NCBI RefSeq assembly: GCF_031877795.1 | Contig: NC_133932.1 | Location: 38,454,180 to 38,518,179 of the forward strand | Origin: Strix aluco | Lineage: Eukaryota > Chordata > Aves > Strigiformes > Strigidae | Direction: 5' to 3' | DNA: 64,000 nt | In this document: piece by piece, positions 1 to 24,400 of the stretch | How positions within the stretch are numbered: the first letter of the stretch is position 1 | Layout: each line of letters begins with the position of its first letter | Made by a program: the position numbers and the translations under genes | Notes under the pieces: model-generated | What the model was told of the DNA's origin: nothing | Databases searched by the model: none | Seen by the model: the letters and a program-made list of their open reading frames with translations, nothing else

Positions 1-318
1 GGTAACTTGGCAGTTATCCAACAGACATTGATCACTAACGATGGTGATTTTTCACAGTTGAGGTGGTGACAAAGCTTCTAGGAGCTTAAAATTTTTATCC
101 ATGGAGTCTGTGACCCACCAATGCTCATACAATAAATTTATTACAAAATTAAATTATCCTGATCCTAGTTAATTTTCTTTGCTTTAATAAAAGTAGCAGA
201 GTTTTTCATTTGGCTGTCACGAACTGTAGTATTTTGGGTTTAAAGACACATTATTTTTACTTTAGAGGGTAGAAATGCACTCTTCAATAATTTTGATCAT
301 TTATTATTATTTACAGAA

Positions 319-500
319 CGGGTCATTAGGCGTTGGAGTGGGCTGCCCAGGGAAGTGGTGGAGTCCCCATCCCTGGAGGTGTTTAAGAGTCGGATTGACA
401 TAGCGCTGAGGGATATGGTGTAGTTGGGAACTGTCAGTGCTAGGTTAATGGTTGGACTGGATGATCTTCAAGGTCCTTTCCAACCTAGATGATTCTGTGA
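319..500 (+). repeat. CR1 LINE 3'-end fragment
   Basis: The stretch matches the conserved 3' untranslated end of CR1: a 'gggctgcccagggaagtgg' block, 'ccatccctggaggtgttta', and a tail of the form ttggactggatgatctt...tccaacctagatgattctgtga. It is about 180 bp with scattered differences, so it is an old, heavily 5'-truncated insertion. CR1 is the dominant non-LTR retrotransposon of birds. Confidence 0.9.
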
Positions 501-2030
501 AATTAGCAGAGGCGACATTTTCTGATTTATCTCACAGGATAACAGTGCCTGCAGAAATAATTGCATATTTGGAAAAGTAACCCAGAAGGGTGTTGTCCTT
601 AACTTTCTCTTGCCCACACATAACTCCTTTTCCTTTTTCTCCTATGCTTTTCATTTCTTAAATTGAGTTGTCCCATGCTACCGCTGTAATTATTCTCACA
701 CCTAGGTTTTATTGGATGTTACTTTTCATTTGCAAGGTCCACTACGTTTGAAAATAACCAGCAGCAATTACTCCCTCAGGTTTTACCTATAATTTATAGG
801 ATACTATAATATCCCACTCACAGATGAGGATAAGAAATGACTCTTCTCCAGGGACTGGAAACTTTAATAGCTTTCATGGGTGTCCTGGGAGGAAGGCAAA
901 AGCCCCAGTTTGGCTGTGGTCATGTATGTGCCCTCCTGCAGGATTTTATTCATGTGTTTGCTGAACTAAACATAATTTCTATGCATCGTTAGAGGCAGAG
1001 TGAATGAAAGGTATTCTGAATCAGAGAGTTTTAAGAGCAAATGCTAATTCACAGTGTAGTTTAGTGATTTAATTTTGAAAATTACTCAGCTTCCTTGTTT
1101 GGTATTTGCCCAACTTGGAGGTCTTTAGCTGGGTATCCTGAACATGTTTAAGTCTTTAGAAGCTGTCCTTGATGTGAGCTGTAATTTCCTTGATTCAGGG
1201 CCAGGGCTGATTGGTACTGGTAGGGCTCAGCACCCACACAGGCCTGCAAACACTTATCGACAAGAGCATGTTGGAAACTTGGCAAGCCCATGGTGTGGGA
1301 CTCCAGATGGGCAATGCCATTATCTCCCACAGACTAGAAAACATGTACTACCAGTACCGTGCTGTGGCTTCATTCTCCTTACATCTGGCCTGGGAGGCTG
1401 GGGAGTGGGAGACAAGCAAGGGTGCTGCCCCACACCCCAAGTGCAAGCCGTGCAAGGTTTCTTGGTGGGGTGATGGGAACCAAGCACTGACCAAGCTACC
1501 CCACCAGAAAGAAAACATCCAGGCAAGACTGCATGACACCTTGCTCGCAGCACCAGCAGGGCCCACCACAAGGAAAGATGAACCAAGGGCTCGGCCCGGT
1601 GAGCTCGTGCCGGTGGTAGGACTTGTGTCATCCTGGTGCTGTGGCAGTGGGTGGAGAAGGGAGGAGGGGGCTCCAGTGGAGCCCTGCCCTGTGGCCTCAA
1701 CAGCTCAAACACCAGGAAGACCCTGGCCATGACCAGGAAAAAGCCCTTGCTTGCTTTCTGAGTTGGGTTCAACAGACTTAAAAATAACTGTTTCATTTTG
1801 AGATTTGGGCAAAAACAGTTTTTTGAACAGGCTGACAGGTGGCATGTGTGAACCTTCCTTTTGATCCTACTGGCCAGTTGGTTTCTTTCTGCAGAAAATA
1901 ACTTTTAGCACTACCTCTTACGTTTGAGTTTTTAGGTGAAGTCTACTGTTATAACGCCTTGGCTCAGAAGGCGCTTGGTTTGACAGATACATCCTCCTTC
2001 CCCCAAGGCCGCCTGCCCTCTCCTCCTCCA
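501..2030. other. Upstream flank of FAM3B, no gene recognised
   Basis: Positions 501-1140 are AT-rich unique-looking DNA. Positions 1144-1735 are GC-richer and open in more than one frame on both strands (up to 173 codons at 1211-1732). The encoded residues look like no family I know, and there is no splice or promoter context, so I do not call a gene. Nothing else is recognised up to the CpG island. Confidence 0.5.
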
Positions 2031-2427
2031 GAGCTGCCGCGGCCGTTACGAGGGCCAGGCCCTTCCTTCACCGCCTTTGCCAGGGAGGTAACGTGAGGCC
2101 GCGATGCCGCCCGGTCCTCCCGGACACCAGCAAACGGCAAAGCGCCCGGGAGGCGAGGGCGCGGGGGGAAGCCGCGCCTCCCCGGACGCGGCAGTGGCCG
2201 TTCCCCGCCGGCCCTAGCTCCCCTCCCCTGAGGTGCCCCGCGGCTCCCCGGGTGCCACTCCCTGAGGTGCCGGCGGCGGCGGCGGGGCGGGGCGGACAGG
2301 TGGCCGCTCCCCTTCCCGCGCTGTCCCGGTGGCTGCAGGACGAGCCGGGAGAGAGGGACGGTCCCGAGGAGGGGGACGAGGAGGAGGAGGAGGAGGAAGG
2401 GCGGGCAGCCTGCCCCCGTCCTCAATA

Positions 2428-13993
<11,566 letters not shown>

Positions 13994-14035
13994 ACAAATG
14001 CATACCTCATTAATAAAGATGATTCTATATTTTTT
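13994..14035 (+). terminator. FAM3B: FAM3B 3' UTR with first poly(A) signal
   Basis: An AATAAA hexamer lies at 14012-14017, 19 nt after the stop. Further AATAAA copies occur near 14180 and 14380, so longer 3' UTRs are possible. Which one is used cannot be read from the sequence. Confidence 0.55.
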
Positions 14036-14435
14036 ATATCTCTTTTATACTCTAGTAAATTACTTCCAGAACCCAATAAGCATCTGAACACTAATTGTAA
14101 AATAAGTCTTATGCACCTTTCTTTCCTCTGTGAGGTTTTACTCTAAAATGAAAACAAGTAGGTATTTTGCTGACAAGCAGAAATAAAATACTCTGGTTTG
14201 GAATTACAGTGTTCAGGAAGTCAGTCATAAAATACAAGGATTTTTGAAAGAGAATATACATTGGGCTATATGGGTTTTGGTTGGTTTGGTTGGTTGGTTT
14301 TAGTATGTGTTTTCTTTTGCTTCCTTTAAAGACTAATATGCAAATAGAACTTAGTCTAAATTGTAATATAAAATGACTAGCAATAAAGAAAATTATTTTG
14401 ATGTTAGTTTATTAGTAATGTCACTTCTCTTATCC

Positions 14436-15496
14436 TCAATGGATAAGGAATTAGCTGGATGGTCACACTCAAAATGTTGCGGCAAACGGCTCAATGTCTG
14501 AGTGGAGAGCAGTGACAAGAGGCGTTCCTCAGGGGTCGGTGTTGGGACTGGTGCTGTTTAACATCTTTGTTGGTGACATGGACAGTGGGACTGAGTGGGA
14601 CTGAGGGCACCCTCAGCAAGTTTACTGATGACACCAAGCTGTGTGGTGCGGTCGACACGCTGGAGGGAAGGGATGTGCCATCCAGAGGGACCTGGACAGG
14701 CTGGAGAGGTGGACTTGTGTGAACCTCATGAAGTTCAACAAGGCCAAGGGCAAGGTCCTGCACGTGGGTCAGGGCAATTCCAAGCACAAATACAGGCTGG
14801 GGGATGAGTGGATTGAGAGCAGCCCTGTGGAGAAGGTCTGGGGGTTGGTTGACAAGAAGCTCAACATGAGCCAGCAATGTGTGCTCACAGCCCAGAAAGC
14901 CAACCGTATCCTGGGCTGCGTCAAGAAAAGTGTGACCAACAGGTCAAGGGAGCTGATTCTCCCCCTCTGCTCTCATGAGACCCCACCTGCAGTGCTGTGT
15001 TCAGCTCTGGGACCCCCAACATAAGAAGGACATGGACCTGCTCGAACGGGTCCAGAGGAGGCCACGAAGATGATCAGGGGGCTGAAGCACCTCCCCTGTG
15101 AGGACAGGCTGAGAGAGTTGGAGTTGTTCAGCCTGGAGAAGGCTCCAGGGAGACCTTATAGCAGCATTTCAGTACTTAAAGGGGGCTACAGGAAAGATGG
15201 GGAGGGACTATTTATCAAGGAGTGTAGTGATAGGACAATGGGTAATGGTTTTAAACTGAAAGAGGACAGATTTAGGTTAGATATAAGGAAGAAATTCTTT
15301 ACCATGAGGATGGTGAGACACTGGAACAGGTTCCCCAGAGAAGCTGTGGCTGCCCCCTCCCTGGCAGTGTTCAAGGCCAGGTTGGACGGGGCTTTGAGCA
15401 ACCTGGTCTAGTGGAAGGTGTCCCTGCCCATGGCAGGGGGGTTGGAACTAGATGATCTGTAAGGTTCCTTCCAACACAAACCGCTCTATGATTCTA
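14436..15496 (+). mobile_element. CR1 LINE, 5'-truncated copy (end of RT plus 3' UTR)
   Basis: Begins inside the reverse transcriptase part of CR1 ORF2 with the [18 protein letters not shown] region, followed by a DDTKL motif (14627-14641) and [18 protein letters not shown] segments. It continues through the C-terminal ORF2 region (PVEKVWGLVDKKLNMSQQC, ALGPP) into the typical CR1 3' tail, ending tctatgattcta. Frames are broken several times, for example by an extra gagtggactg unit near 14590. A dead, moderately diverged insertion just downstream of FAM3B. Confidence 0.93.
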
Positions 15497-18400
15497 CAAT
15501 TCTTCAGTAAAAGTATGAAAATAGCAGTTACATTTGTTGAGCTGGTTTTAGTGATGTTGAGAACATGGAATAGCAATGTTAACACTTGTATTATTTTACC
15601 AAATTTAAGCTGCAAATCTGCATTGTTTGTTTTAATTAATTTTTCTTCCTATAAATTTAACTTACTTTAAAATATGTAGTGACTTCATGCAAGCTTAAGT
15701 GTTATTCATGCTAGCTGGAATCAAACAACGATTGTAAGGAAACTGTAGAAGCCATTTCTTCAATTTCCCTTTTTCTGAAGCACATCAAGTATATCTGGAC
15801 CTTTCTTAAATGGTGTTTGTTCTGTTGTTCAGAAGCCTCCCATATGGCAGATTCCATATCTTAAGTTGCTTCCTGTAGCATTTCCCTGTTCTAGTTTTTC
15901 CTCAAACACACTGAATTAACCTAAAAGGACCGAGCCAATTACATACTCATCACCATTCTTTTTATGCCAGTCTATTATGTATCTGAAGACTGTCCTCATC
16001 AACTCTCTCATCCCTAGACTGAACCTACCTGGTATATTTTAATCTTTACATTTTTCTCAACATTAAAACATTCATTTAGCAGCAACTTCCTTAACGTGCT
16101 GTGCTTCAAATGGGTCACAGCGCTCTATGCAGCTGCTTAGGAGCATCCTGCACTTTGGGCAGGAGAAAATCAGAACTGCTGACCTGAGAGGGTGGCTGCC
16201 AACAGCCAGATTCAGTCTGCTCTTGCTCTCCATGTTGCCTGGTTGAAGTCGTCTCAGCAGTGCTTCAAATCTCTACCTTTTTGCAGCTGCTACTACCTAC
16301 TTGGAGTCACTGCTGTGTTCCCAGCAGCTTTCTGTTATCTCATCGCTCACCAGTCTCTACAACTACGTTTCCTGCTACTGGCTTGTGAACTGCTCCGTAG
16401 CCCAGGGATGCTGCCAAAGGAAGCAGTTAAATTAGTTTGACTCAATTTGACTTTGGCAGACTCACAATGACTGCTTCTTATCACCTTGCTACTGGAGAGG
16501 TTGGTTTCAAATTGAGTACTTAAATAGCTGTTTCAATATTTTTCCACATCTAAGTCATTTTTCTTTTGTTCTTTGTGCTTGTTCATCCTGCAAGTTGTAT
16601 AGCTCAGGGGCCTCATTTTGGTATTTTACACATCTAACTGTAAATGCATGTGACCTGTTGTAACACATGCTGAACTTGGCCTCATTCTTGAAACTTAGGC
16701 ATTTGGATGGAAGACCCAAGGTTTGCTAGCAGTTGCAGGCTGCTTCATGGTTAAGAAAAGTTCTCTGCATCTGCTACTGTTCCTCACACATGTGGTTTTG
16801 CAAGAGAAGGGAGCTATCATAGGTGTCTGTCTTCCATGTGAGCCTGTGGTGGGACACAGCTTCTGTGAAGATACTTCAGTGCTTATTCCTTAGGATGTTT
16901 GAAGCAGTTGGTTCCAGGTGCCTTGTATGTGCTTCCTAGGGATGTCATAGCATTGCAGCGTAATCAAACCTCTCATGTGCTTTGGATAAAGTGACCTAAC
17001 CAATTGTACTTTACCGTTCCTGTCAACCAAATCAATGCCAAGACATACGGCTTGTATATGTTCATTTTCTCAAGTGTATGGCTTCATGTCACCAATAATT
17101 TATTCAGGCAGTGTCCATGTTACTGGCAGAACGTTTATTCCTTTACATTGTAATCACCCTTTGTTACATGCCTGAATTATAAAAATAACAATTACGGTAC
17201 TAATGATTGGCAATCCTCAGAATGCCAAGCTCTGAGGCAGTCCTCAGACTCTGTGCAGTCTGACAGTCATTACCTTCTACTCCAGGCTGCGATTACATCA
17301 ATTGCAATTAAATTTTAGATCAATTTCTGTTTAGCAGTTACCATGAAGTGTACAAGTACTCCAGGTACTCCATTCTTACACATATTCCATTCTTTACATT
17401 CTTTACACTTACTCTGTTCTTCACACTCTGTGCAAGTATTCCATTCTTTACAAATGGACAGCAGTAAAAGGTACATACCTGTATTCTGAATCAAAGATCA
17501 AACTACCCAAGAACCTTTCACAGCACAAATCCCTGCAAAATGTTCTTTTAACTCCAACAGTGTTAATCATCTGCAGTGCTGAATAGCTATCATCGGCTTT
17601 GTTTTTCTTTGCTCATGCTGCAGTGTTTAAATATGGTAGGCAGAGGAGCCTCAAGTACTTTGATAACTCTCTGATCTCAAGAAATCATGGAAAAGTGGTC
17701 ACTTGAGCAAAAAAGATGCCACTTTTTCAATCACTTCTCAGATTAGAAGCAATTTTACAGAGAGTTGGTTGGAAAGTGGGATTTCAACTTTGCATACACA
17801 ACTTGAACACTTTTCAATGCACTGTCTTCTAAAAAGGAGTAAAAAGCTTTTTTATGGAACAGTAATTCTGTAAAAGAATAATCTGGGGAAATGTTAAATA
17901 GTTCTGGATTTTAAAATAATCAAAAGATCATGAAGTTAAACATTTAATTTTATTTAGGGGCAAGACCATAGGGTGTAGGATCCCTAATGCAGCTCTCTTT
18001 CCTTACCTTCTCTGTCATGTGCTCTAGACCACAGACAAACTCCAGCAGTGGAGGTTAGTGATGTCGATGCCAGGTGATGCTGCCAACCACAAGCAGCAGG
18101 TAGGAAGTGATTTGCTGTGCTCTCCTGGGCTGGGTAGATGCTGCGGTCTTCACCATGCTTCGTGGGTGGGTAGTACAGCCTGCGGGATCCCCGCCATGAA
18201 ATAAGGTTAAAACCTGCAGAGCGACTCATCTTTTTCTCTACCCTAGTAGGCAAATCCAATGGGAAAACATGAGCTTTAGGCAGTAGCGTTACTCAGGTCT
18301 TGGGTTTGTGTATTTAAAAGCAGAATGGCACAGCAGGTGGCAGCAGTGTCTTTCGAGATCTTCAGCATCTGTTTGGAGAGGTACCTGGCCTCTCTGCAGT

Positions 18401-21400
18401 TACCTGTCCTGGACAGACCCTGGAAGCCACAGAGATGGGTGGAGGGCACCCTGCCTTTCGCCTGTGGCTAGCAGGGAAGCCAGCAGCTTTGCCTCCAATG
18501 TGCCAGACCTGCCTTCCTTGCAGGGGGAAGTGGTAAGCTCTCATTTTAAATACCCCCACCAAGCACCAGCCTGCTGCTCGACATTCCTCACAAGAAAGTC
18601 CCTCTTACCCCCTACCTAGCATTTAGGTAGACATTTTAGATAGAAGCAATTAGAAAAAGTAGCTGTCGGTCTCATTTTTCCATCCAGTGTGAACTTGACA
18701 ATCAATCCCATAAAGAATGAAGTACCTGGACAGAGGCCCTGTTTATCTCTCCGTTTAAGAGAATGACAGGGGTCTTGACACACCTCTTAAAAGTTCATGG
18801 ATCCCTGACAGTCCAATTTGATGGCAGCAGTAGGAAACATTGATCAAATAATAGGTAACATTCTCAGTTTCTCAGTGGTAACTGTTTCTTTAGGTTCTTT
18901 GTGTAATGTTATCTACCTCAAAGTGGGAAGTTTCCACTATATTTAAAAGAAAAATACATGAAAGGAAAAGTTCTTCAGCAGAAGATGCCCTTTCGAAGGC
19001 AGACTGTGCTTCAAGCAAAACTCCCACTGACTGCAATCCACTCAGAAGAGCAAGGAGAAGCCGATGCTTTTACTCATACGTAATGCCTGGTGGGAAGCAA
19101 TATATGAGTGTCTTATCTCTGATCTCTTCTTAGCTGCAAGTGAAATGCTGAATGATGACTAGAATTCTGGGGATTAAGATGGGTGTTTTTAATAATGTTT
19201 GAGCGACAGCAATTCCTCATTTCCTGGGACACTGAAGTTTTGATTTCACTGCTCTGCTGGGTGTTTTTTGTGTTGTTCTTTTTCTTTCCGGGGAGATTTT
19301 CAGCAGCATAGGAAATGTAGATTCTCTCATTTCAAATACAAACTTTATGCTAGCAGCTTTAAACTACTTTTTCCCTCTTCCAAAGATGAGAGCATAGAGA
19401 CAGAAGCTTTAGCCTGTCCTAGTCTCCATTTCAGGTCTCATTAAAAATAAAAAAATATTTTTTTAATAGTTATGTTTCAACCAAAAACAATCTGCATTTC
19501 AACCTTGTACTGCTCATACAAATCTTATACGTTTATGCTTTATATAACTTCTTTCTATCTCCTGGGTATTCTCTGTCAGAGTTCTTGGGAATTAGACTGA
19601 ACTTCTACCTTCTCACCCAGGGCCAGGAGGTCTGTCGCAACCTGGACTTGAAAAAGAAGAATGAGGTCTTGAAGTAAAACTTTCCAGAGGCTTATTAGTG
19701 CTTTGAGGTCACATCTGACTATAAATTCCTTTTGTTCCCATCCTGTTTCACTGAATAGCATTGTGCTATCTGATCAGATTTTATTGCCTGCAAGGACTGG
19801 AAGTGAAAGAATTAGACCTTGAGTATCTCTATATTTTGCAGCCAGAACAGAAAATCCAGTTTCTGATTTTCCTTCTGATAACTTACAAGATAGAACTGGA
19901 GCACAGTAGCAAAGCTCTGCTTTCTGTAGGACTTGTGTCCATCACAGTGATCCACATCTCTGGATGTTTGGTTAATTGATGAAGTCTCTACTTGCCATGT
20001 TTCCACTCACCAGCGAAGCAGGCATTCCTTGTGGCAGATGAACAGGAGCTCAATAGTCCCAAATCAGCAGTCTTTTGATTGTTAAAAATCCCCATTGTAA
20101 CAAAAATGGAAGAGGAAGACCACTCCTCCTCCATCCTCACCTCCTCCACATTCATGAGGGAGATTTCTGTGCAATGTGAAGTATTCCTGCCCGCTGCAGG
20201 CACAAGGCGGCTTGAATGGTTTGGGTCCTTCCACAAGAAACCTTCAGCCTTTCTGCAGTAAATTACTGCCTGCTCTACTGGGACCTAAGTAATTTCCTTG
20301 AGAAGGAAATCTAGAAACAATCAATAATTTTCAAGTAAAAGGAAAGGGACATATAAGAAAAGGGATTCTGCAATTCATTAATTACTTTCCATCAGAAATT
20401 TTTCAAGCCATTGGGTGGAGACATAAAAGCATAGTTAACAAAGATAATCTACTGCTATCCATTTAGTTTCAGCTCTAAGCTATCTGATTTGGTTGCAGAA
20501 ACTAGCTGTAGCAATATGGAGCTCAACAGACTAAGGTAGGCGATGCTGGACCTCATGCTGCTTCAGCTCAACTGCTGCCAAAGTTGGTTTCAAGTCATTC
20601 CCTGAACTTTCTCATCTGCTAGTGGCTCTCTGGCATTGCAGCACAGCAAATCTCCCAGCAATAGCACTTGCCACAGCACCATGCAATTAGCCCTCCAGTT
20701 TACTGAAGAACTTGACCCTTAATCATCCCTGGAGAAGCATGGTTCTTGAGAATACAAAAAATAACACTGTTTTCCCTCATTTATTTTACTAGTTCTTGGT
20801 AAGTGTTGTCCTAGCAGTAAATAATCACTTCTAGTTTGAATTGTTCATTGATTATAATTTTAGTCCTTTCCTCTTGTTTTCTTTCAAAGCCTATAATTCT
20901 GCTTTGTCATTTTAAAAAAGGAAAAATTGGAAATATACCAGCCCCAGTATTACTCCATCTGAAAAAGCATTTAAGCATAGAGAGGCACTGCTGCCCCAAC
21001 TGGTACAAATGTTAGCCCTGATTATCATCTCCTCTGGGAGATGGCATAGTGATATAAAAGGTAAGATTTATCTAGATCCTCTGAGATCTGAACTGTGCTC
21101 TTTACTAAAGGCTATGGCATTTTATTTTATGTCTTCAGCTTTCCTGATTTTTCCTACAGCTCTTCACATGTTTCACTGTGCTCTGATTAACACAATAATT
21201 TTTTTTTCCAGGTTACTTGCAAATAGTCAAGGTTTTAACAAAAATTTTTGAGAATCCCACCATTTATAACCACTACCACCATCAACTGTACCCTCTCCTG
21301 AGCAGAGGTGGCAAACAGGAACATGTTCTCCAGCCAACTCACTAATGACCAGTTTAAAAAAAAAACCCAAACAGATCAAAAAACACCAACCTGCAGTCCT

Positions 21401-24400
21401 GGAGCCAGACAGAACTGGTTTTAGGGGAAGCAAAGAGGGCAAGGAAATAGTATCTAATGTGTAAACGGCACTATATATTGTAAATTCACATATAACCTGG
21501 AGCTGCAGACCAATGAAGAAAGAGAATGGTTTAAATATGTGCTAGCAAACATATATATGGGACCCTAAGTGAAGGAGGAAGAGAGGGGGGAAAAAAAAAG
21601 AAAAGAAAGACAAGAAAGAAGAGAGGAAGCAAAAACCCATGCCATGAACATTGTATTCCTCCCTGTGAAGGACTCCAGGTGCTGACAACTCACTGTAATA
21701 TCCCACCACCAACATGAAACCACTGACCTTAGGACTCAGAGAAGCAGTGGAGAAGTGACCTAAGATGTGTTACAATTCTAATTGTATTATTGCTATTATT
21801 GTGACTTTTTCTGTACACTACCTGCATTATTGTTCTTTGTTTCTAATAATTGCATCATGTAATAATGATTCTTGAGTTAGTCTGTTAAGATGTCCATTAT
21901 ACTATCAATCAATTGGTGGCTTTACATATATGTATATATACATATACATATACGGTGTGCTTCCTTTTTGCCCATAAATTTGAACATAGGAGTGCACCTC
22001 CTGCTTGCAGGGCACTTTCTCCCTGGTGACCCATTAGAAGTGGAAATTTGTGCCTCTTCTACTACCAGGTAAAAGGTGCAAGAGACAACTTCTCAGACCT
22101 TTTTATCACGTCTCCCTTTCCACTTCCTGACTGAGGTATTCCTCGCCCTGCTCTTTGAGTGAACGAAGTCCCTTGCCTATAGCAAAGTCTTTCCTGTTCT
22201 CCAGGTAAGCTATAGGAGCAGAACATGAGAATGACAAAATGGCCCTACAGGTATTTGCCTTCCTTCAAAGCTGGAGCCATACAAACTGATCTTTTACAGA
22301 CTCAAAAGCACTCTATTTTATACAGGGTCTCTCTGTCTGTTTAAAGTTATTACTCTCAGGATCATGGGTGTATATGCATGCCCTGAGTATGCATGTTCTC
22401 CGTATTCAGACAGGGACATTACCCACTGATTTATTTAGAGATATGACTTGGCAAATGCCATTGAGACACTGTTTAGGAATCCCTTCACTCCTTACCCCCA
22501 CATAACCCTCTTCTTTCCTGGGTAAAATTATGACAACAAGGCCATGAGAGTAACTTTGGCAGCCCAGATGCCATCCTTTTCAGTTTCCTATCTATAGCAG
22601 TCTAGACCCTTTCTCACTCCTCCTCCAAATACATAATATGGAGGGATGGTCTGTAACCCTCTTTGTCCAAGTTGTTTTGTTCTGCAAAGATAGCCAACAG
22701 TGCCAGGGGATTTCCAACATTTTCCAGAGTGTGAATCATTTAGGAATAGTAAATGGGCTTACAGGGTCTCGCAATCGACTAAACCTCACTGATCTACTCC
22801 ATATTTGCATGGAAGAATGAGCTAATTGCCCTAGGGTTTTTCCAAGCAGCAATCTGGAAGCATTGTTGAGGAAAATTAACTGCATTGAGCAGGAGACAGA
22901 GAAGTGGTAGGAGGGAGAGAAAGAGCAGACTGCTGCTGAAATAGGCAGGCCTTGTGGCTTGGCCCGTGTTTGCCCAGAGCTCAGCAGCGGCGTAAACTGC
23001 CACCCTCTGTCAGGGGAGCCAGGCTCCCTGCTTGCTCTGTCACAAACATGCACGTAAATTCAGGACCCTCTCAGTGATCAGAGGCTTTCACCTGATGATG
23101 ACAGCATCCCTGGGATACTATAAGCAAGAAAACAATCTCTCCCACTCCTTCTTTAGACAGCAAAGGAGGGAAATGGAATGAGAAAAGTTTGAGAGGTTAA
23201 ATGGAACCAAGAAAGAAAAAGCACAGAGCAAGCCCTAAAATAAGAGCCTCCTGTGGCTACAAAACCCAAGCCTGTGTTCAGAAGAAAATCCTTTCACACA
23301 ATCCTAATCAAAGTCTTCTTGTTCCCAGAATAACAGCCCTGTCTACAGAATTAAGTTGTTTCCCTCTACTCAGAGATGACGGCACACAGTGGTCTTTCTC
23401 TGTGCTAACCTCACAGCCCTCATTTGCTCTCTCTCCTCTGTTCTCCGGGGAACAAATTGTGGCTCTGCAGGGACCGCCCCCCCGTGCACAGAAAATACCT
23501 CCAAAGATCAGGACGCTTTAACTTTTACTCTTATAAATACGCCAGCTTCCCAGCCGGAGCCCTTTTTGGCTCTCTCTGGGTTCAGCATCTTGCAGCTGAG
23601 CTCCCACCTCTGATCTCATGGTCCCTGGCATCTGGGTGGCTGGGAACCTGATTCTGGTGGCTGTTCAGGCTTGGCTAAATACACTTTTCACTAGAAGCCA
23701 TTAAAACCTGGTCTAGAGACAGGAGACGCAATACTCAGTGTATTACAGGGGTATTTATTCAAATGAGCTAGAAAAAAAATCAGAATGGAAAATAACCTCT
23801 TGCTCACTTTGCCTCTGTAGCTTATGTGTTCAAAGCAAAACAACAGCAACCCCTTCTGCAGAAAGAATGAAAAACAAATGTTCACCTCCCTTTTGGAGGC
23901 CACTGCTGTGTGACTCCTCACAAGTCTGTCTTTGATAACCAAAGACACCACCATAATCGCTCTGCAGTTGCCCAGTATTAAAGATCAAGGAATCTAACAT
24001 TTATTGTGGGAAGTGCTTTCTTCTGACATGGAGGATTTTCTGATCAGGCTTTTAATCCCCTTCACTTAAAATGCACAGTGTTCCTTACCAGTGTATATTT
24101 GCGTGTGCAAGTACATTACCATTAGACCTGTTTTACGAACTGGTAGCTCAGTTTGACAGACAGGGTTGGGATGCAAAGCTATCCATGGGCCGGCACAGCT
24201 GAGAACCCCACTTGGGTTCACCTGTCCCTGGGATCACAGATGCTGCCCTGGTTCCCCTCCGGTTAGCTCAGGCCCTGCCTGGCTGCCTCAGCATGGACCA
24301 ACGGGGCCAGGTCTGGGGGGCAAAATACTACCTGCCGAGACCCCCATGGCCTCACTGTACACAGCTCCTGGGAAATGAGGAGGTTGCTTTGGACAACCTT

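Noticed and set aside
14491-14877. Minus-strand open frame of 128 codons
   Set aside because: It is the antisense of a CR1 copy; the same antisense frame appears again over the CR1 at 36.1 kb.
17984-18619. GC-richer patch with short open frames on both strands
   Set aside because: No frame above 103 codons, no domain, and no splice or promoter context.
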